Shown: positions 51,046-61,553 of the stretch, piece after piece | Numbering within the stretch: the stretch's first letter is position 1 | Layout of the letters: every line of letters begins with the position of its first letter | Assembly (NCBI RefSeq): GCF_022429645.1 | Contig: NZ_CP092480.1 | Location: 1,532,501 to 1,596,500, forward strand | From: Lutibacter sp. A80 | Lineage (GTDB): Bacteria > Bacteroidota > Bacteroidia > Flavobacteriales > Flavobacteriaceae | Length of the DNA stretch: 64,000 nt | Direction of reading: 5' to 3' | Program-made: the position numbers and the translations under genes | The notes under the pieces: generated by a model | The model's input: only the letters and a program-made list of their open reading frames with translations | What the model was told of the DNA's origin: nothing | Database searches by the model: none

Positions 51046-53163
51046 TTAACCCTTTGCTTTTGCTATTACTTCTTCTGAAATATTTGTAGGACAAGCTTCA
51101 TAATGTGAAAATTCCATTGAAGATGATGCTCTACCAGAAGATAATGTTCTTAATGTTGTAACATATCCAAACATTTCAGATAATGGAACGTTAGCTTTTA
51201 CAACTTTAGCTCCAGATCTATCTTCCATAGCATTAACTTGACCTCTTCTTCTATTTAAATCACCAACAATATCTCCCATATTTTCTTCTGGAGTTACTAC
51301 AGCAATTTTCATAATAGGTTCTAATATTACAGATTTAGCAGCTTTTGCAGCAACTTTATATCCCATTTTAGCAGCTAATTCGAATGATAATTGATCTGAA
51401 TCCACTGCGTGGAAAGAACCATCATATAAAGTAACTTTTAAGCTATCCATTTCATATCCAGCTAAAGGACCGTTTTTCATAGCTTCTTTAAATCCTTTTT
51501 CAACTGAAGGTATAAATTCTTTTGGAATGTTACCACCTTTAATTTCATTTATAAATATTAAACCTGTTTCCTCTTCACCAGCAGGTTCTAACGTAAATTT
51601 AATATCTGCGAATTTACCACGACCACCTGATTGTTTTTTATAAACTTCTCTATGATCAGCTTTCATTGTAACAGCCTCTTTATATTCTACTTGAGGTTGT
51701 CCTTCATTTACTTCTACTTTAAACTCACGTTTTAAACGATCAACAATAATTTCTAAGTGTAACTCACCCATACCAGAAATAATTGTTTGTCCAGAAGATT
51801 CATCAGTTTTAACTGTAAAAGTTGGATCTTCTTCAGCTAATTTACCTAATGCCATACCTAATTTATCAACATCTGCTTTTGTTTTAGGTTCAACAGCGAT
51901 ACCAATTACAGGATCTGGAAAATCCATTGATTCTAATACTATAGGTGCTTTTTCGGCACACATAGTATCTCCTGTTTTAATATCTTTAAACCCAACACCT
52001 GCTCCAATATCACCTGCTTCAATATAATCGATAGCATTTTGTTTATTAGAGTGCATTTGATAAATTCTAGAAATACGTTCTTTTTTACCAGAACGGCTAT
52101 TTAATATATATGATCCTGCATCTAAACGTCCAGAATATGCTCTAAAGAAAGCTAAACGACCAACATAAGGATCTGTTGCAATTTTAAATGCTAAAGCTGC
52201 AAATGGCTCGTTTACGCTTGGTTTACGTAATTCTTCTAATTCTGTATCTGGATTAATACCTGTAACACCTTCTTTATCTATTGGTGAAGGTAAATATCTA
52301 CATACAGCATCTAATAAGAATTGTACTCCTTTATTTTTAAATGATGATCCACAAACCATTGGTATAATAGACATATCCATAACAGCGGCACGTAATGCAG
52401 CGTGAATTTCGTCTTCAGTTATAGAATCTTCATCTTCCATATATTTTTCTAAAAGATTCTCATCATAAGCAGCAACTTCTTCAATTAGTTTACCACGTAA
52501 TTCATGAGCTTCATCTTTTAACTCTTCAGGAATATCAACTACATCAAAAGTAGATCCCATAGTATGGTCGTGAAATATAATTGCACGGTTTTTTACTAAA
52601 TCTACAATTCCTCTAAATTCGTCTTCATCTCCAATGTTAATTACAATAGGCACTGCATTAGAACCTAACATTTCTTTAACTTGCGTACAAACATTTAAAA
52701 AGTTAGCTCCTTGACGGTCCATTTTGTTAACAAAACCAATTCTTGGAACTTTATAGTTATCAGCTAATCTCCAGTTAGTTTCTGATTGTGGCTCAACACC
52801 ATCAACTGCACTAAATAAGAAAACCAACCCATCTAACACACGTAATGAACGGTTTACTTCAACCGTAAAATCAACGTGGCCCGGAGTGTCAATTATATTA
52901 AAATGGTATCCTTTAGCATCTGCTGTTGGAACACCATTTTCTGTAGGAAACTGCCATTCACAAGTAGTAGCTGCAGAAGTAATTGTAATACCTCTTTCAG
53001 CTTCTTGCTCCATCCAGTCCATTGTTGAAGCACCATCATGTACTTCACCTATTTTATGGTTTACACCTGTATAAAAAAGAATACGCTCTGTTGTTGTTGT
53101 TTTACCAGCATCAATATGAGCCGCAATTCCAATATTTCTTGTATATTTTAAATCTCTTGCCAT
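51046..53163 (-). CDS. fusA: Elongation factor G
   Basis: EF-G drives translocation of tRNAs and mRNA and, with RRF, recycling. The 705-residue product has G1 [16 protein letters not shown]2/switch [13 protein letters not shown]3 [13 protein letters not shown]4 [10 protein letters not shown], domain III-IV with [15 protein letters not shown] and domain V with [56 protein letters not shown]. Full length. In the str cluster after rpsG with a 10-base gap. No EF-Tu gene (tuf) follows in the window. Confidence 0.98.
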   Translation of the reverse strand: MARDLKYTRNIGIAAHIDAGKTTTTERILFYTGVNHKIGEVHDGASTMDWMEQEAERGITITSAATTCEWQFPTENGVPTADAKGYHFNIIDTPGHVDFTVEVNRSLRVLDGLVFLFSAVDGVEPQSETNWRLADNYKVPRIGFVNKMDRQGANFLNVCTQVKEMLGSNAVPIVINIGDEDEFRGIVDLVKNRAIIFHDHTMGSTFDVVDIPEELKDEAHELRGKLIEEVAAYDENLLEKYMEDEDSITEDEIHAALRAAVMDMSIIPMVCGSSFKNKGVQFLLDAVCRYLPSPIDKEGVTGINPDTELEELRKPSVNEPFAALAFKIATDPYVGRLAFFRAYSGRLDAGSYILNSRSGKKERISRIYQMHSNKQNAIDYIEAGDIGAGVGFKDIKTGDTMCAEKAPIVLESMDFPDPVIGIAVEPKTKADVDKLGMALGKLAEEDPTFTVKTDESSGQTIISGMGELHLEIIVDRLKREFKVEVNEGQPQVEYKEAVTMKADHREVYKKQSGGRGKFADIKFTLEPAGEEETGLIFINEIKGGNIPKEFIPSVEKGFKEAMKNGPLAGYEMDSLKVTLYDGSFHAVDSDQLSFELAAKMGYKVAAKAAKSVILEPIMKIAVVTPEENMGDIVGDLNRRRGQVNAMEDRSGAKVVKANVPLSEMFGYVTTLRTLSSGRASSSMEFSHYEACPTNISEEVIAKAKG

Positions 53164-53173
53164 TGTCTATTTA

Positions 53174-53650
53174 TTAAAATCTTAGGTGAGAGAATGCCTT
53201 ATTAGCATCAGCCATTTTATGAACATCCATTCTTTTCTTAACAGCAGCACCTTCTTCTTTTGCAGCAGCTAACACTTCTGCAGCTAAACGCTGAGCCATT
53301 GACTTTTCATTTCTTTTTCTTGAATAAGAAATCAACCATTTGATAGCCATTGACACTTTACGGTCTGGTCTAATTTGCATTGGAATTTGAAATGTTGCAC
53401 CACCTACACGACGGCTACGCACTTCTACTTGAGGCATTACATTACTCAAAGCATCTTTCCAAAGCTCTAATGATGTTTTCTCTTCGTCTTGTTTCTTTTG
53501 TTCTACGATATCTAAAGCATCGTAAAAAACTTTAAAAGCTACAGATTTTTTACCATCCCACATTAAGTTATTCACAAAACGTGTAACTAACTGATCGTTA
53601 AATTTTGGATCCGGTAAAAGAACTCTTTTTTTCGCCTTTCTTTTTCTCAT
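53174..53650 (-). CDS. rpsG: 30S ribosomal protein S7
   Basis: S7 nucleates head assembly and in E. coli represses the str operon post-transcriptionally. The 158-residue product has [49 protein letters not shown] and [31 protein letters not shown], the conserved beta-ribbon region. Between rpsL (23 bases) and fusA (10 bases). Confidence 0.98.
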   Translation of the reverse strand: MRKRKAKKRVLLPDPKFNDQLVTRFVNNLMWDGKKSVAFKVFYDALDIVEQKKQDEEKTSLELWKDALSNVMPQVEVRSRRVGGATFQIPMQIRPDRKVSMAIKWLISYSRKRNEKSMAQRLAAEVLAAAKEEGAAVKKRMDVHKMADANKAFSHLRF

Positions 53651-53673
53651 GTCTTTACATTAAAGTTTTTAAA

Positions 53674-54048
53674 TTACTTTTTAGGTGCTTTTGTACCATA
53701 TTTAGAGCGACGTTGTGTTCTTCCATCAACACCTGCAGTATCTAATGCTCCACGCACTATATGATATCTAACTCCTGGTAAATCTTTAACCCTTCCACCT
53801 CTAACTAATACTATCGAGTGCTCTTGTAAATTATGTCCTTCTCCAGGAATGTAAGCATTTACTTCATTACCATTTGTTAACCTTACCCTTGCAACTTTAC
53901 GCATTGCTGAATTTGGTTTTTTAGGTGTTGTAGTATAAACACGTGTACACACTCCTCTACGTTGAGGACATGAATTTAAAGCAGCCGATTTACTCTTCTT
54001 AGTTATTTTGGTTCTTCCTTTTCGTACTAATTGCGAAATTGTTGGCAT
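53674..54048 (-). CDS. rpsL: 30S ribosomal protein S12
   Basis: S12 controls decoding accuracy. The 124-residue product has [22 protein letters not shown], the PNSA motif in [21 protein letters not shown], and [32 protein letters not shown]. The lysines of KKPNS and GRVKDLPG, where streptomycin-resistance changes occur, are wild type. First gene of the str cluster; its promoter (54105-54135) has a near-perfect -33/-7 pair, and a hairpin falls at the 5' end of the message. Confidence 0.99.
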   Translation of the reverse strand: MPTISQLVRKGRTKITKKSKSAALNSCPQRRGVCTRVYTTTPKKPNSAMRKVARVRLTNGNEVNAYIPGEGHNLQEHSIVLVRGGRVKDLPGVRYHIVRGALDTAGVDGRTQRRSKYGTKAPKK

Positions 54049-54078
54049 ACTAAAATCTTGTTATTAATTATTTTATAA

Positions 54079-54101
54079 ACTCTTAGGTTATTTCTAAGAG
54101 T
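54079..54101 (-). promoter_or_regulatory. 5' leader hairpin of the str operon mRNA
   Basis: ACTCTTAG (54079-54086) pairs with CTAAGAGT (54094-54101), loop of 7. The expected transcription start is about 54098-54100, so the hairpin would sit at the extreme 5' end of the message, where it could stabilise the mRNA or serve as a regulatory handle. Confidence 0.55.
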
Positions 54102-54104
54102 GCG

Positions 54105-54135
54105 CAAATGTACAAATAATTTCTTGTTAATCAAA
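54105..54135 (-). promoter_or_regulatory. Near-consensus promoter of the str-S10-spc-alpha array
   Basis: Minus strand: -33 TTTG (complement of 54132-54135), 19-base spacer, -7 TACATTTG (complement of 54105-54112). The best promoter in the window, upstream of rpsL, consistent with strong growth-related expression. Confidence 0.75.
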
Positions 54136-54181
54136 TATGTAAATATTTTATTTTTACAATTTGTTTTTCATCATATATATA

Positions 54182-55888
54182 ATGTATCTTCACATTATAA
54201 TTTTTATTAATTTGAAACCCGATTTAAAACTCCTTTTTTTTATAGTTTTTACAACTATTTATACTGTACAAATTAATGCTCAAAGTTTTGAGTTAAAAAT
54301 CTACACAAAAAATAGTACGAACAATTATTTAACAGATTCCATAACTTATGGAACTAAACATCATAATAAAACATCTATTTATAACGAGATAGAAGCCGTC
54401 TCTAATTTACTTTCCGTAAAAGGATATATAAACAATAGCTATACCTTAAAAGAAAACGATACTATTGTAAACTGTTATTTTGTATTAAACAAAAGAATAA
54501 ACACTTTAAGAATATACTATAATACTACAAACATTGATACTAAGCTACTAAAAGAAATTGCAACAAATTACAACAGTCTTTATTTTGAAACCACAACAGC
54601 AACAGTTCAAAACAAACTTAACTTAATAACAACGCATTATGAAAAACAAGGCTACTCCTTTATAAAAGCATCATTAAAAAACTTAAATTTAAAAAACAAC
54701 ATTATTGAAGCAGATTTAGATTTAAAAACCTCAATTAAAAGAACAATTAACGCTGTTATAATTAAAGGTTACAACAATTTCCCTAAAAAATATTTGAAAC
54801 ATTATTTAGAAATTAAAAATAATACGATCTTCAATAAGAATAAACTTCAAAAAACAGAAGAGCTACTTAATACGATACCTTTTATTACGCAATTAAAAAA
54901 ACCAGAAGTTTTATTCACTAAAGATTCTACCAACTTATACCTATATATAAAGAAAAAAAACACAAACCAATTTGATGGTATCATTGGCTTTTCCAATTCA
55001 ACAAATAATAAATTTACAATTAACGGCTACCTAAACCTTAACTTAACCAATATATTTAACAAAGGAGAGTATATTAACATTAATTGGAAAAATAATAGAG
55101 ACGATAAAACCTCCTTATTTTTAAATTTAAACATACCTTATATATTAAGGAGTAAATTTAGCTTAGATGGAAGTTTTAATATTTACAGACAAGACAGCAC
55201 CTACAACACTACAAATACAAAAATAGCTTTAGCATATAACTTAAATAAAGACCAATCATTGAGCGGTATTGTAAATTTTGAGAAATCGAATGTTTTAGAC
55301 GCAACAGATTTAAACGGAATTGAACCATTTGATAAAAGATTGTTTGGACTATCTTACATCTACCAACCACAAAGCAATTTTTTAAAAAACAACTTATCCA
55401 TAGAATTAAACTACTTAATTGGAAAAAGAAATACAAATTCAGCAAAAAGTAATCAATCTAAAGGACTAGCATCATTATCATACCAATGGAATCTAAATAC
55501 TAAAAACAAAATTTTTATAAAAAACACAACTGAACTATTAAACACTTCTAATAATTTATTAGAAAATGAATTATTTCAAATTGGAGGCATAAACTCCATA
55601 AGAGGTTTTGAAGATCAAAGTATTTTAACACCAAAATACAATTTAACAAATTTAGAATATAAACTCTACACAAACACAACTAATTATTTATACTCTATTT
55701 CCGATCTAGGTTTTATTAAAAATGAACCAGACAACACTACAAATACTTTAATAGGAGTAGGTATTGGTTACAATTTTAAATCTAAAAATAACATAGTTAA
55801 TTTAAGCTACGTATTTGGCAAAACCAACAACCAACCATTTAAGATTAATAACGCCAAAATACACATTAAGTTCTCTTATAATTTTTAA
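54182..55888 (+). CDS. Omp85/TamA-like outer-membrane protein
   Basis: Not a canonical BamA by length. From ATG 54182 about 568 residues; a TTG at 54212 would begin an even better signal peptide (KPDLKLLFFIVFTTIYTVQINAQ) and may be the true start. After the signal come one or two POTRA-like domains (about 150-270: INAVIIKGYNNFPKKYLKHYLEIKNNTIFNKNKLQKTEELLNTIPF), then a beta-barrel rich in short alternating strands, with the Omp85 signature GGINSIRGFEDQ and a terminal aromatic IHIKFSYNF. It inserts or exports proteins or lipids across the outer membrane; the substrate is unknown. Asn/Thr-rich composition. Divergent from rpsL. Confidence 0.78.
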   Translation: MYLHIIIFINLKPDLKLLFFIVFTTIYTVQINAQSFELKIYTKNSTNNYLTDSITYGTKHHNKTSIYNEIEAVSNLLSVKGYINNSYTLKENDTIVNCYFVLNKRINTLRIYYNTTNIDTKLLKEIATNYNSLYFETTTATVQNKLNLITTHYEKQGYSFIKASLKNLNLKNNIIEADLDLKTSIKRTINAVIIKGYNNFPKKYLKHYLEIKNNTIFNKNKLQKTEELLNTIPFITQLKKPEVLFTKDSTNLYLYIKKKNTNQFDGIIGFSNSTNNKFTINGYLNLNLTNIFNKGEYININWKNNRDDKTSLFLNLNIPYILRSKFSLDGSFNIYRQDSTYNTTNTKIALAYNLNKDQSLSGIVNFEKSNVLDATDLNGIEPFDKRLFGLSYIYQPQSNFLKNNLSIELNYLIGKRNTNSAKSNQSKGLASLSYQWNLNTKNKIFIKNTTELLNTSNNLLENELFQIGGINSIRGFEDQSILTPKYNLTNLEYKLYTNTTNYLYSISDLGFIKNEPDNTTNTLIGVGIGYNFKSKNNIVNLSYVFGKTNNQPFKINNAKIHIKFSYNF

Positions 55889-55965
55889 AATAGCTTTTCT
55901 ACAATAAATCTGTCTAATCAAGTTACCCAGAACTAACAATTATTCACTCAAAACATAATTTCATT

Positions 55966-55989
55966 AATATTATTTCAAAGAATAATATT
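55966..55989. repeat. Inverted repeat upstream of the SusC gene
   Basis: AATATTATT (55966-55974) and AATAATATT (55981-55989), perfect 9-base arms around TCAAAG, about 120 bases before the SusC ATG. Purely A/T, with no T-run, so an operator is as likely as a weak terminator. Confidence 0.35.
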
Positions 55990-56105
55990 CAATATTAACA
56001 TATGTTTAAGCTATTTTAACATGTTTTAAGAATTTAACAAGAGAAAATTAGGTTTATTAACAAATTATTAAGATTTTTGAGCTAATTAATTCAAATAATT
56101 ATATA

Positions 56106-59100
56106 ATGAAAACAAAGTTTAATGGTTTGTTAGTACTATTATTAGTGCTAACAGTGCAATTTTCATTTGCGCAAAAAAAAACTGTTACTGGAAATGTGTC
56201 TGATGCAAGCGGACCACTACCAGGAGTAACAGTTGTAGTTAAAGGTACCAACACAGGTACTCAAACAGATTTTGATGGAAATTATTCAATCAATGCGAAA
56301 GAAGGAGATTTCCTTAAGTTTAGCTACATTGGTATGAATACTGCTGAAAAATTAGTAGGCTCATCAAATCAAATTAATGTTATAATGACCGAATCTGCTC
56401 AAGCACTTGAGGAAGTTGTTGTAACAGCTCTTGGTATTCAAAGAGAAAAAAGAGAGGTAACTTACCAAACTCAAAAAGTCTCGGACGAAACACTGACAGC
56501 AGTTACCCCTACTAGAGCTGCCTCAGCACTAGCTGGTAAAGTAGCCGGATTACAAATCAATGTTCAAGATAATGGTGTAAATCCAAGTTCACAAATTATT
56601 TTACGTGGACTACGTTCTATTAGTGGAAACAACAGTGCTTTAATTGTTATTGACGGTTCTGTATCTACACAAGGTGCATTTGACGATTTAAACCCTCTTG
56701 ATATTGAAAACATTAGTGTACTTAAAGGTGCTACTGCTGCTGCACTTTACGGTTCAAATGCTGGTAACGGAGCCTTAATTGTAACTACAAAAAAAGGTAG
56801 TTATGGAGACAAACTAAAAATAGGAATTAACACATCTTATACAGCTGAAACAGTTGCCTATATGCCAGAATTTCAATCTGAATATGGAACTGGATGGGAA
56901 GGCGCCTATGACAATGTTGAAAACACAAACTGGGGACCTCGATTTGACGGTACTTTACGCCAAATTGGACCAACATTCCCTGCAGATTATGGATTAGCTA
57001 CACAAATGGTTCCTTATGCTCCTGTAAAAAATAATATGTTAGATTTTTTTGAAACTGGAGACACTTATAACAATACCATTTACTTAAGTGGTAGTGGTGA
57101 CAACAGTTCTTTTTATGTATCTTTTGGTGATCAAAGATCTGACGGTATTGTACCAGACGATACTTATAAACGAAACACATTTAGAGTAAATGCAAGTAAG
57201 AAAATAGGAGATGTTACTTTAACTGCAAGTACAAGTTTCTTTACTGATGAAACAGATGTTGTTGGTAGTACTATTGGAGATCAAGACAGACCACTTTATT
57301 GGTTTATTTTAAATACTGCAACAAACATTCCTTTAACATCTTATAAAGATTGGGAAAACCCTTTATCATATGGTTATGCTGATAATTACTTTAACGCATA
57401 TTACCAAAATCCATATTGGGCTATTGGAACAAACAGAGACACAGATGAAACAAATCGTTTTGTTGGTAATTTCAATATCTCTTGGGACATTAAGGAGTGG
57501 TTAAACTTCACTGCAAGAATTGCTGCAAATAATGCTTGGGGAAGTGGTAAAAACTGGAGAGCAGCACAAACTTATGATGCAGACCTACAACCAGCTGCTG
57601 GTGCAGTTTCTTCTTTTGTTACCGATAGCGAATTTCAAAGTTCTATATATAATGGAGATTTCTTATTTAGTGGTAATTTCGAATTTGGAGACAACTTTAC
57701 ATTAAAATCCATAGTTGGTGGTAACGTATACCAATCTAAATACAGAACCAGTGCAATTCAAGCTAACAATTTAAGTATTCCTGGTTTTTATGATATCTCA
57801 AACGGAACAGGAACTCCTGTAACTTCTGCTGACGGATACGAAAAAAGAAATTACGGTTTCTTTGCCGACTTAACTTTTGGATACAACAACTACTTATTCT
57901 TAAATTTAGCAGGTAGAAATGATTGGACTTCAACTCTTGCATCTGATAGCAACAGCTACTTCTACCCTTCTGTAGGTGTATCTTTTGTGTTTACAGACGC
58001 TATTGAAGCACTTCAAAATAATGATATTTTAAATTATGGTAAAATTACATACAGTAATTCAACTGTATTTTCAGATTTAGACCCATATAGAATTAATGAA
58101 TCTTATTTCCAATCTGCTGGATTCCCTTATGGTAGTATTAATGGTTTTGAACTAACTAGTACTTCTATTGATGCTAATATTGCAAAAGAAAGAATTAACA
58201 CAAACGAAATTGGTTTAAATTTAGGTTTTTTCAACAGTAGAGTATCTTTAGATGTTTCTTACTTTAATACTATTACTTCAGATTTAATAACCTTTACTAC
58301 TCCTTCTGTAGCTTCTGCATCTAGTAGTTTTTTAACAAATATTGGAGAATTAGAAGGAAACGGTATTGAACTTTCTTTAAGCGGTACCGCAATAAGATCT
58401 AAAGATTTTAGCTGGGATTTAAGCGTAAACTATAGTAGTTCTGAAACTGTAGTAAACAGCATTAAACCAGGTTTAGATGAAGTTGCCGTATCTACTACTG
58501 GACAATATGGAATATATGCTGTTGTAGGTGAAGCGTTCCCTCAAATAAAAGCGAATGTATATCAATATGACCCTGACGGTAGAGTTATTGTAGATGCAAC
58601 AAGTGGTCATCCTTTAGTTGAAACTGAACTTCAAAGCTTAGGTAAAACTACACCTGACTACATATTAGGTTTAAATTCTGTAATTAACTATAAAGGATTT
58701 ACACTTAGTGGTACCATAGATTACAGAACTGGTCATGTTTACTATGAACAAGGATCTGATGCAATGGAATTTACAGGTAGATCTATTGCTAGTGTTTCTT
58801 CTAATAGAGAAGATTTTGTTATTCCTAATTCGGTAATAGAAACTAGTCCTGGAGTATACACAGAAAACACAAACATACAAGTATCCGGTGGACGCCAAAG
58901 CTACTGGACAGATGTTTATAATGATGTAAAATCTAACTATGTTAAAGATGCAACAGCATTAAAACTAAGAGAAATTGCTTTATCATACTCACTACCTGAT
59001 GCTATTTTAGAAAAAATAAAATTAACTAGAGTTACTTTTGGGTTAATTGGAAGAAATATTTTCACCAAATTACCTGAAGAAAACAGATTCTCTGATCCAG

Positions 59101-59198
59101 AATTTAATAATACAAATAGTAATGCAATTGGTATTGGTGGTTATTTCCAATCACCTCCTACAAAATCTTTTGGATTTAATGTAAACGTGGAATTCTAA
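56106..59198 (+). CDS. SusC/RagA family TonB-dependent outer-membrane transporter
   Basis: Outer-membrane importer energised by TonB. The 1030-residue protein has a signal peptide (ending QFSFAQ), a CarboxypepD-reg-like N-terminal extension (about 24-105, VTGNVSDASGPLPGVTVVVKGT... DFDGNYSI), a TonB-box-like EEVVVTALG, a plug domain (about 115-235, ILRGLRSISGNNSALIVIDG... LKGATAAALYGSNAGNGALIVTT) and a 22-strand barrel. Its partner SusD gene follows 13 bases after. No glycoside hydrolase or sulfatase is in the window, so the cargo could be a peptide or glycan. Its 5' end is nearly identical to that of the second SusC at 63631. Confidence 0.93.
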   Translation: MKTKFNGLLVLLLVLTVQFSFAQKKTVTGNVSDASGPLPGVTVVVKGTNTGTQTDFDGNYSINAKEGDFLKFSYIGMNTAEKLVGSSNQINVIMTESAQALEEVVVTALGIQREKREVTYQTQKVSDETLTAVTPTRAASALAGKVAGLQINVQDNGVNPSSQIILRGLRSISGNNSALIVIDGSVSTQGAFDDLNPLDIENISVLKGATAAALYGSNAGNGALIVTTKKGSYGDKLKIGINTSYTAETVAYMPEFQSEYGTGWEGAYDNVENTNWGPRFDGTLRQIGPTFPADYGLATQMVPYAPVKNNMLDFFETGDTYNNTIYLSGSGDNSSFYVSFGDQRSDGIVPDDTYKRNTFRVNASKKIGDVTLTASTSFFTDETDVVGSTIGDQDRPLYWFILNTATNIPLTSYKDWENPLSYGYADNYFNAYYQNPYWAIGTNRDTDETNRFVGNFNISWDIKEWLNFTARIAANNAWGSGKNWRAAQTYDADLQPAAGAVSSFVTDSEFQSSIYNGDFLFSGNFEFGDNFTLKSIVGGNVYQSKYRTSAIQANNLSIPGFYDISNGTGTPVTSADGYEKRNYGFFADLTFGYNNYLFLNLAGRNDWTSTLASDSNSYFYPSVGVSFVFTDAIEALQNNDILNYGKITYSNSTVFSDLDPYRINESYFQSAGFPYGSINGFELTSTSIDANIAKERINTNEIGLNLGFFNSRVSLDVSYFNTITSDLITFTTPSVASASSSFLTNIGELEGNGIELSLSGTAIRSKDFSWDLSVNYSSSETVVNSIKPGLDEVAVSTTGQYGIYAVVGEAFPQIKANVYQYDPDGRVIVDATSGHPLVETELQSLGKTTPDYILGLNSVINYKGFTLSGTIDYRTGHVYYEQGSDAMEFTGRSIASVSSNREDFVIPNSVIETSPGVYTENTNIQVSGGRQSYWTDVYNDVKSNYVKDATALKLREIALSYSLPDAILEKIKLTRVTFGLIGRNIFTKLPEENRFSDPEFNNTNSNAIGIGGYFQSPPTKSFGFNVNVEF

Positions 59199-59211
59199 AA
59201 AAGACACTAAA

Positions 59212-60663
59212 ATGAAAAAATATATAAAATATACAAAATTGTTAATAGTGATATTACTATTAACTTCGTGTGAGGATTTTTTGGATGTAAATGTTGATCC
59301 AAACAACCCAACAGTAGTAACCCCTGAACTTATACTTCCTGTTGCTCAAAAATACACAGCAAACCTTATTCAAGGTACTGATGATGGAGCAAGAAGAGTA
59401 AATACAATAGGAAATATGATGATGTATAACTGGAGCCAAGCAGATGGTTTTTCCTGGTACCCAGATGAATTTAAATACAATGTAACTTCATCTTTTTACA
59501 CTGGTATCTTTTCTAATTCATATACACAATCATTAAAACAATATCAAATACTTACACAACTAGATGAACAATACGACAATTATAAAGCAATAGCTATGAT
59601 AATGAAAGCGTATCATTTTCAATTACTAGTTGATTTTTATGGCGATATTCCTTATACAGAGGCTTTATTGAGAAAAGACAATGCAACACCTATTTACGAT
59701 GATGCAGCATTTGTTTACAGTGATTTGTTAACACAATTAACTGCAGCCATAGAACTTATCAACAACTCCGGAAGTGCTGTAACTCCTGGAACTGACGATA
59801 TTATATTTGGTGGAGAAATGTCTGATTGGATACGTTTTGCAAATACTATAAAACTAAGAATTGCAGTACGTGAATCAAATGCTACAGCTATTTCAGAAGC
59901 ACTTGCACAAAGTGAAGGGTTTATTACAAGTGATGTTTTAGTAAACCCTGGATATTCTTTAGATGCAGGTAAACAAAATCCTTTCTGGAATTTATACGGT
60001 GCAGACGAATCAGAAACAGTAACTTTAACTAGCAAAGCAACTTGTGCCACAGACTTTATAATTACGTATTTACAAAATACTGGAGATCCTAGAATAGACT
60101 ACATCTACGAAAAACCAGAAACTGGACATTTAGGTGTTGTGCAAGGATTATTAGATTACGATACTCCAGTAGTAGATGCTTATATACCAGAAAATGTTTC
60201 TAATATTGGGCCTGGCCTACTTAAAAGCGAAGCAATGGGTGCTTGTATTTTTACATTAGCAGAAAGCTACTTTAACCAAGCAGAAGCTATTTTAAGCCAA
60301 GGAGGAGATGCAAAATCTTTATACGAAAGTGGTATTGAAGCTTCTTTTGATTATTTAGGTGTTAGCGGTGCTTCAGGATATTATGCACAACCAGTTGCAA
60401 ATGTAAGCTGGGATAATTCTAGCAATAAATTAGAAGCTATTATAACTCAAAAATGGTTAGCAACAAACGGTATTACTGCAGAACAATCTTGGTTCGACTA
60501 TAACAGAACTGGGTACCCTTCTAATTTACCAATTTCTAGTCAAGCAAGTACAAGCGACAGACCTGTTCGTTTATATTATCCTGCAAGTGAATTATCTTCA
60601 AATGGAGGAAATGTACCTTCTCAACCAGATGCATTTACTGCTAAGATTTTTTGGGCAAATTAA
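59212..60663 (+). CDS. SusD-like surface lipoprotein
   Basis: SusD lids the SusC barrel and binds substrate. The 483-residue protein has lipobox LLTSC (Cys20) then EDFLDVNVDPNNPTVVTPELILPVA, which with YHFQLLVDFYGDIPYTEALL and the C-terminal WDNSSNKLEAIITQKWLATNGITAEQSWFDYNRTGYP place it in the SusD_RagB type 2 group. TPR-like helices line the substrate side. Co-transcribed with SusC upstream and two lipoproteins downstream. Confidence 0.92.
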   Translation: MKKYIKYTKLLIVILLLTSCEDFLDVNVDPNNPTVVTPELILPVAQKYTANLIQGTDDGARRVNTIGNMMMYNWSQADGFSWYPDEFKYNVTSSFYTGIFSNSYTQSLKQYQILTQLDEQYDNYKAIAMIMKAYHFQLLVDFYGDIPYTEALLRKDNATPIYDDAAFVYSDLLTQLTAAIELINNSGSAVTPGTDDIIFGGEMSDWIRFANTIKLRIAVRESNATAISEALAQSEGFITSDVLVNPGYSLDAGKQNPFWNLYGADESETVTLTSKATCATDFIITYLQNTGDPRIDYIYEKPETGHLGVVQGLLDYDTPVVDAYIPENVSNIGPGLLKSEAMGACIFTLAESYFNQAEAILSQGGDAKSLYESGIEASFDYLGVSGASGYYAQPVANVSWDNSSNKLEAIITQKWLATNGITAEQSWFDYNRTGYPSNLPISSQASTSDRPVRLYYPASELSSNGGNVPSQPDAFTAKIFWAN

Positions 60664-60684
60664 TTTTTTAAAACATAGAATATT

Positions 60685-61530
60685 ATGAAAAAAATAAAAT
60701 ATATATTAATCTTTATGATAAGCTTTTCGTTTTTAACGTCTTGCTTTGATGATGAAACAGGCCTTGAACTAAATGATGAAGGTAATAACGTAGCTGGCTT
60801 TACAAATACAAGTGAAAATGTATCTAAAATAGCAAGTGGCGAAGAGTACCTAATTGATTTAAAAATGAAAATTTCTGGTCCAACAACTCTTGACTTAACA
60901 AGTGATATAACCGTAACTTTTGCCGCTGCTGAAGGTTCAACTGCAATAGAAGGTGTACACTATAGAATTGATAACGCAACAACAACCTTAACAAAGGCAA
61001 ATAATTACTTAGGGTATGCACAAATAGTGATGTTAACTGATGGAATTCAAGCACCTTTAGATGGTCCAAGTCCTATTTTAAATTTAATGGCAACTACAAC
61101 AAATGGTGAAAATAAAGTTGTAGCTAGTGGTAAAGCAGTAACTGTTACTTTAAATTACGCATGTGATTCTAATTTAGATGGAACATACACTGAAACACAA
61201 GAATATTATAGATTAGGTGCTTTCCAAAGTTCAAGCACTAGAACTGTTACTTTTACAAAAACAGGAGTAGGAGAATACCGTACTTCTGAAGTTGGACACT
61301 GGACTCAAGCAGACCTTGGATATACTCCAGGGTTTACATTTTATGATGTATGTGGTACCATTAGTATTCCTGGACAAAACTTAGTTGACACATATAGTAA
61401 CTGGGTACAAGGTGTCTCTGGTGCATCATCAGTAGATCCAATTACAGGTAATATATATATGGAATATACTATAGTTGTACCACCTGAAACTACAGATAGG
61501 ATATATTACGTAACCTATGTTAAACAATAG
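60685..61530 (+). CDS. Surface lipoprotein of unknown function (SusC/D-linked)
   Basis: The 281-residue protein has lipobox FLTSC (Cys20) followed by an acidic segment DDETGLELNDE of the kind that helps export lipoproteins to the surface in Bacteroidota. It has beta-sandwich-like repeats (LIDLKMKISGPTTLDLTSDITVTF, GKAVTVTLNYACDSNLDGTYTET). The overall plan, one DUF1735/DUF4843-like N-terminal domain and a Cys-bearing C-terminal domain, suggests glycan or peptide binding. 21 bases after SusD. Not assigned a function. Confidence 0.7.
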   Translation: MKKIKYILIFMISFSFLTSCFDDETGLELNDEGNNVAGFTNTSENVSKIASGEEYLIDLKMKISGPTTLDLTSDITVTFAAAEGSTAIEGVHYRIDNATTTLTKANNYLGYAQIVMLTDGIQAPLDGPSPILNLMATTTNGENKVVASGKAVTVTLNYACDSNLDGTYTETQEYYRLGAFQSSSTRTVTFTKTGVGEYRTSEVGHWTQADLGYTPGFTFYDVCGTISIPGQNLVDTYSNWVQGVSGASSVDPITGNIYMEYTIVVPPETTDRIYYVTYVKQ

Positions 61531-61553
61531 TTTAATAATTAAAATAAAATAAA

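Noticed and set aside
55966..55989. A/T inverted repeat after the Omp85-type gene as a terminator
   Set aside because: No GC pairs and no T-run follow; kept only as a low-confidence repeat.
59715..60050. 111-codon minus-strand frame inside the SusD-like gene
   Set aside because: Antisense shadow; composition mirrors the coding strand.
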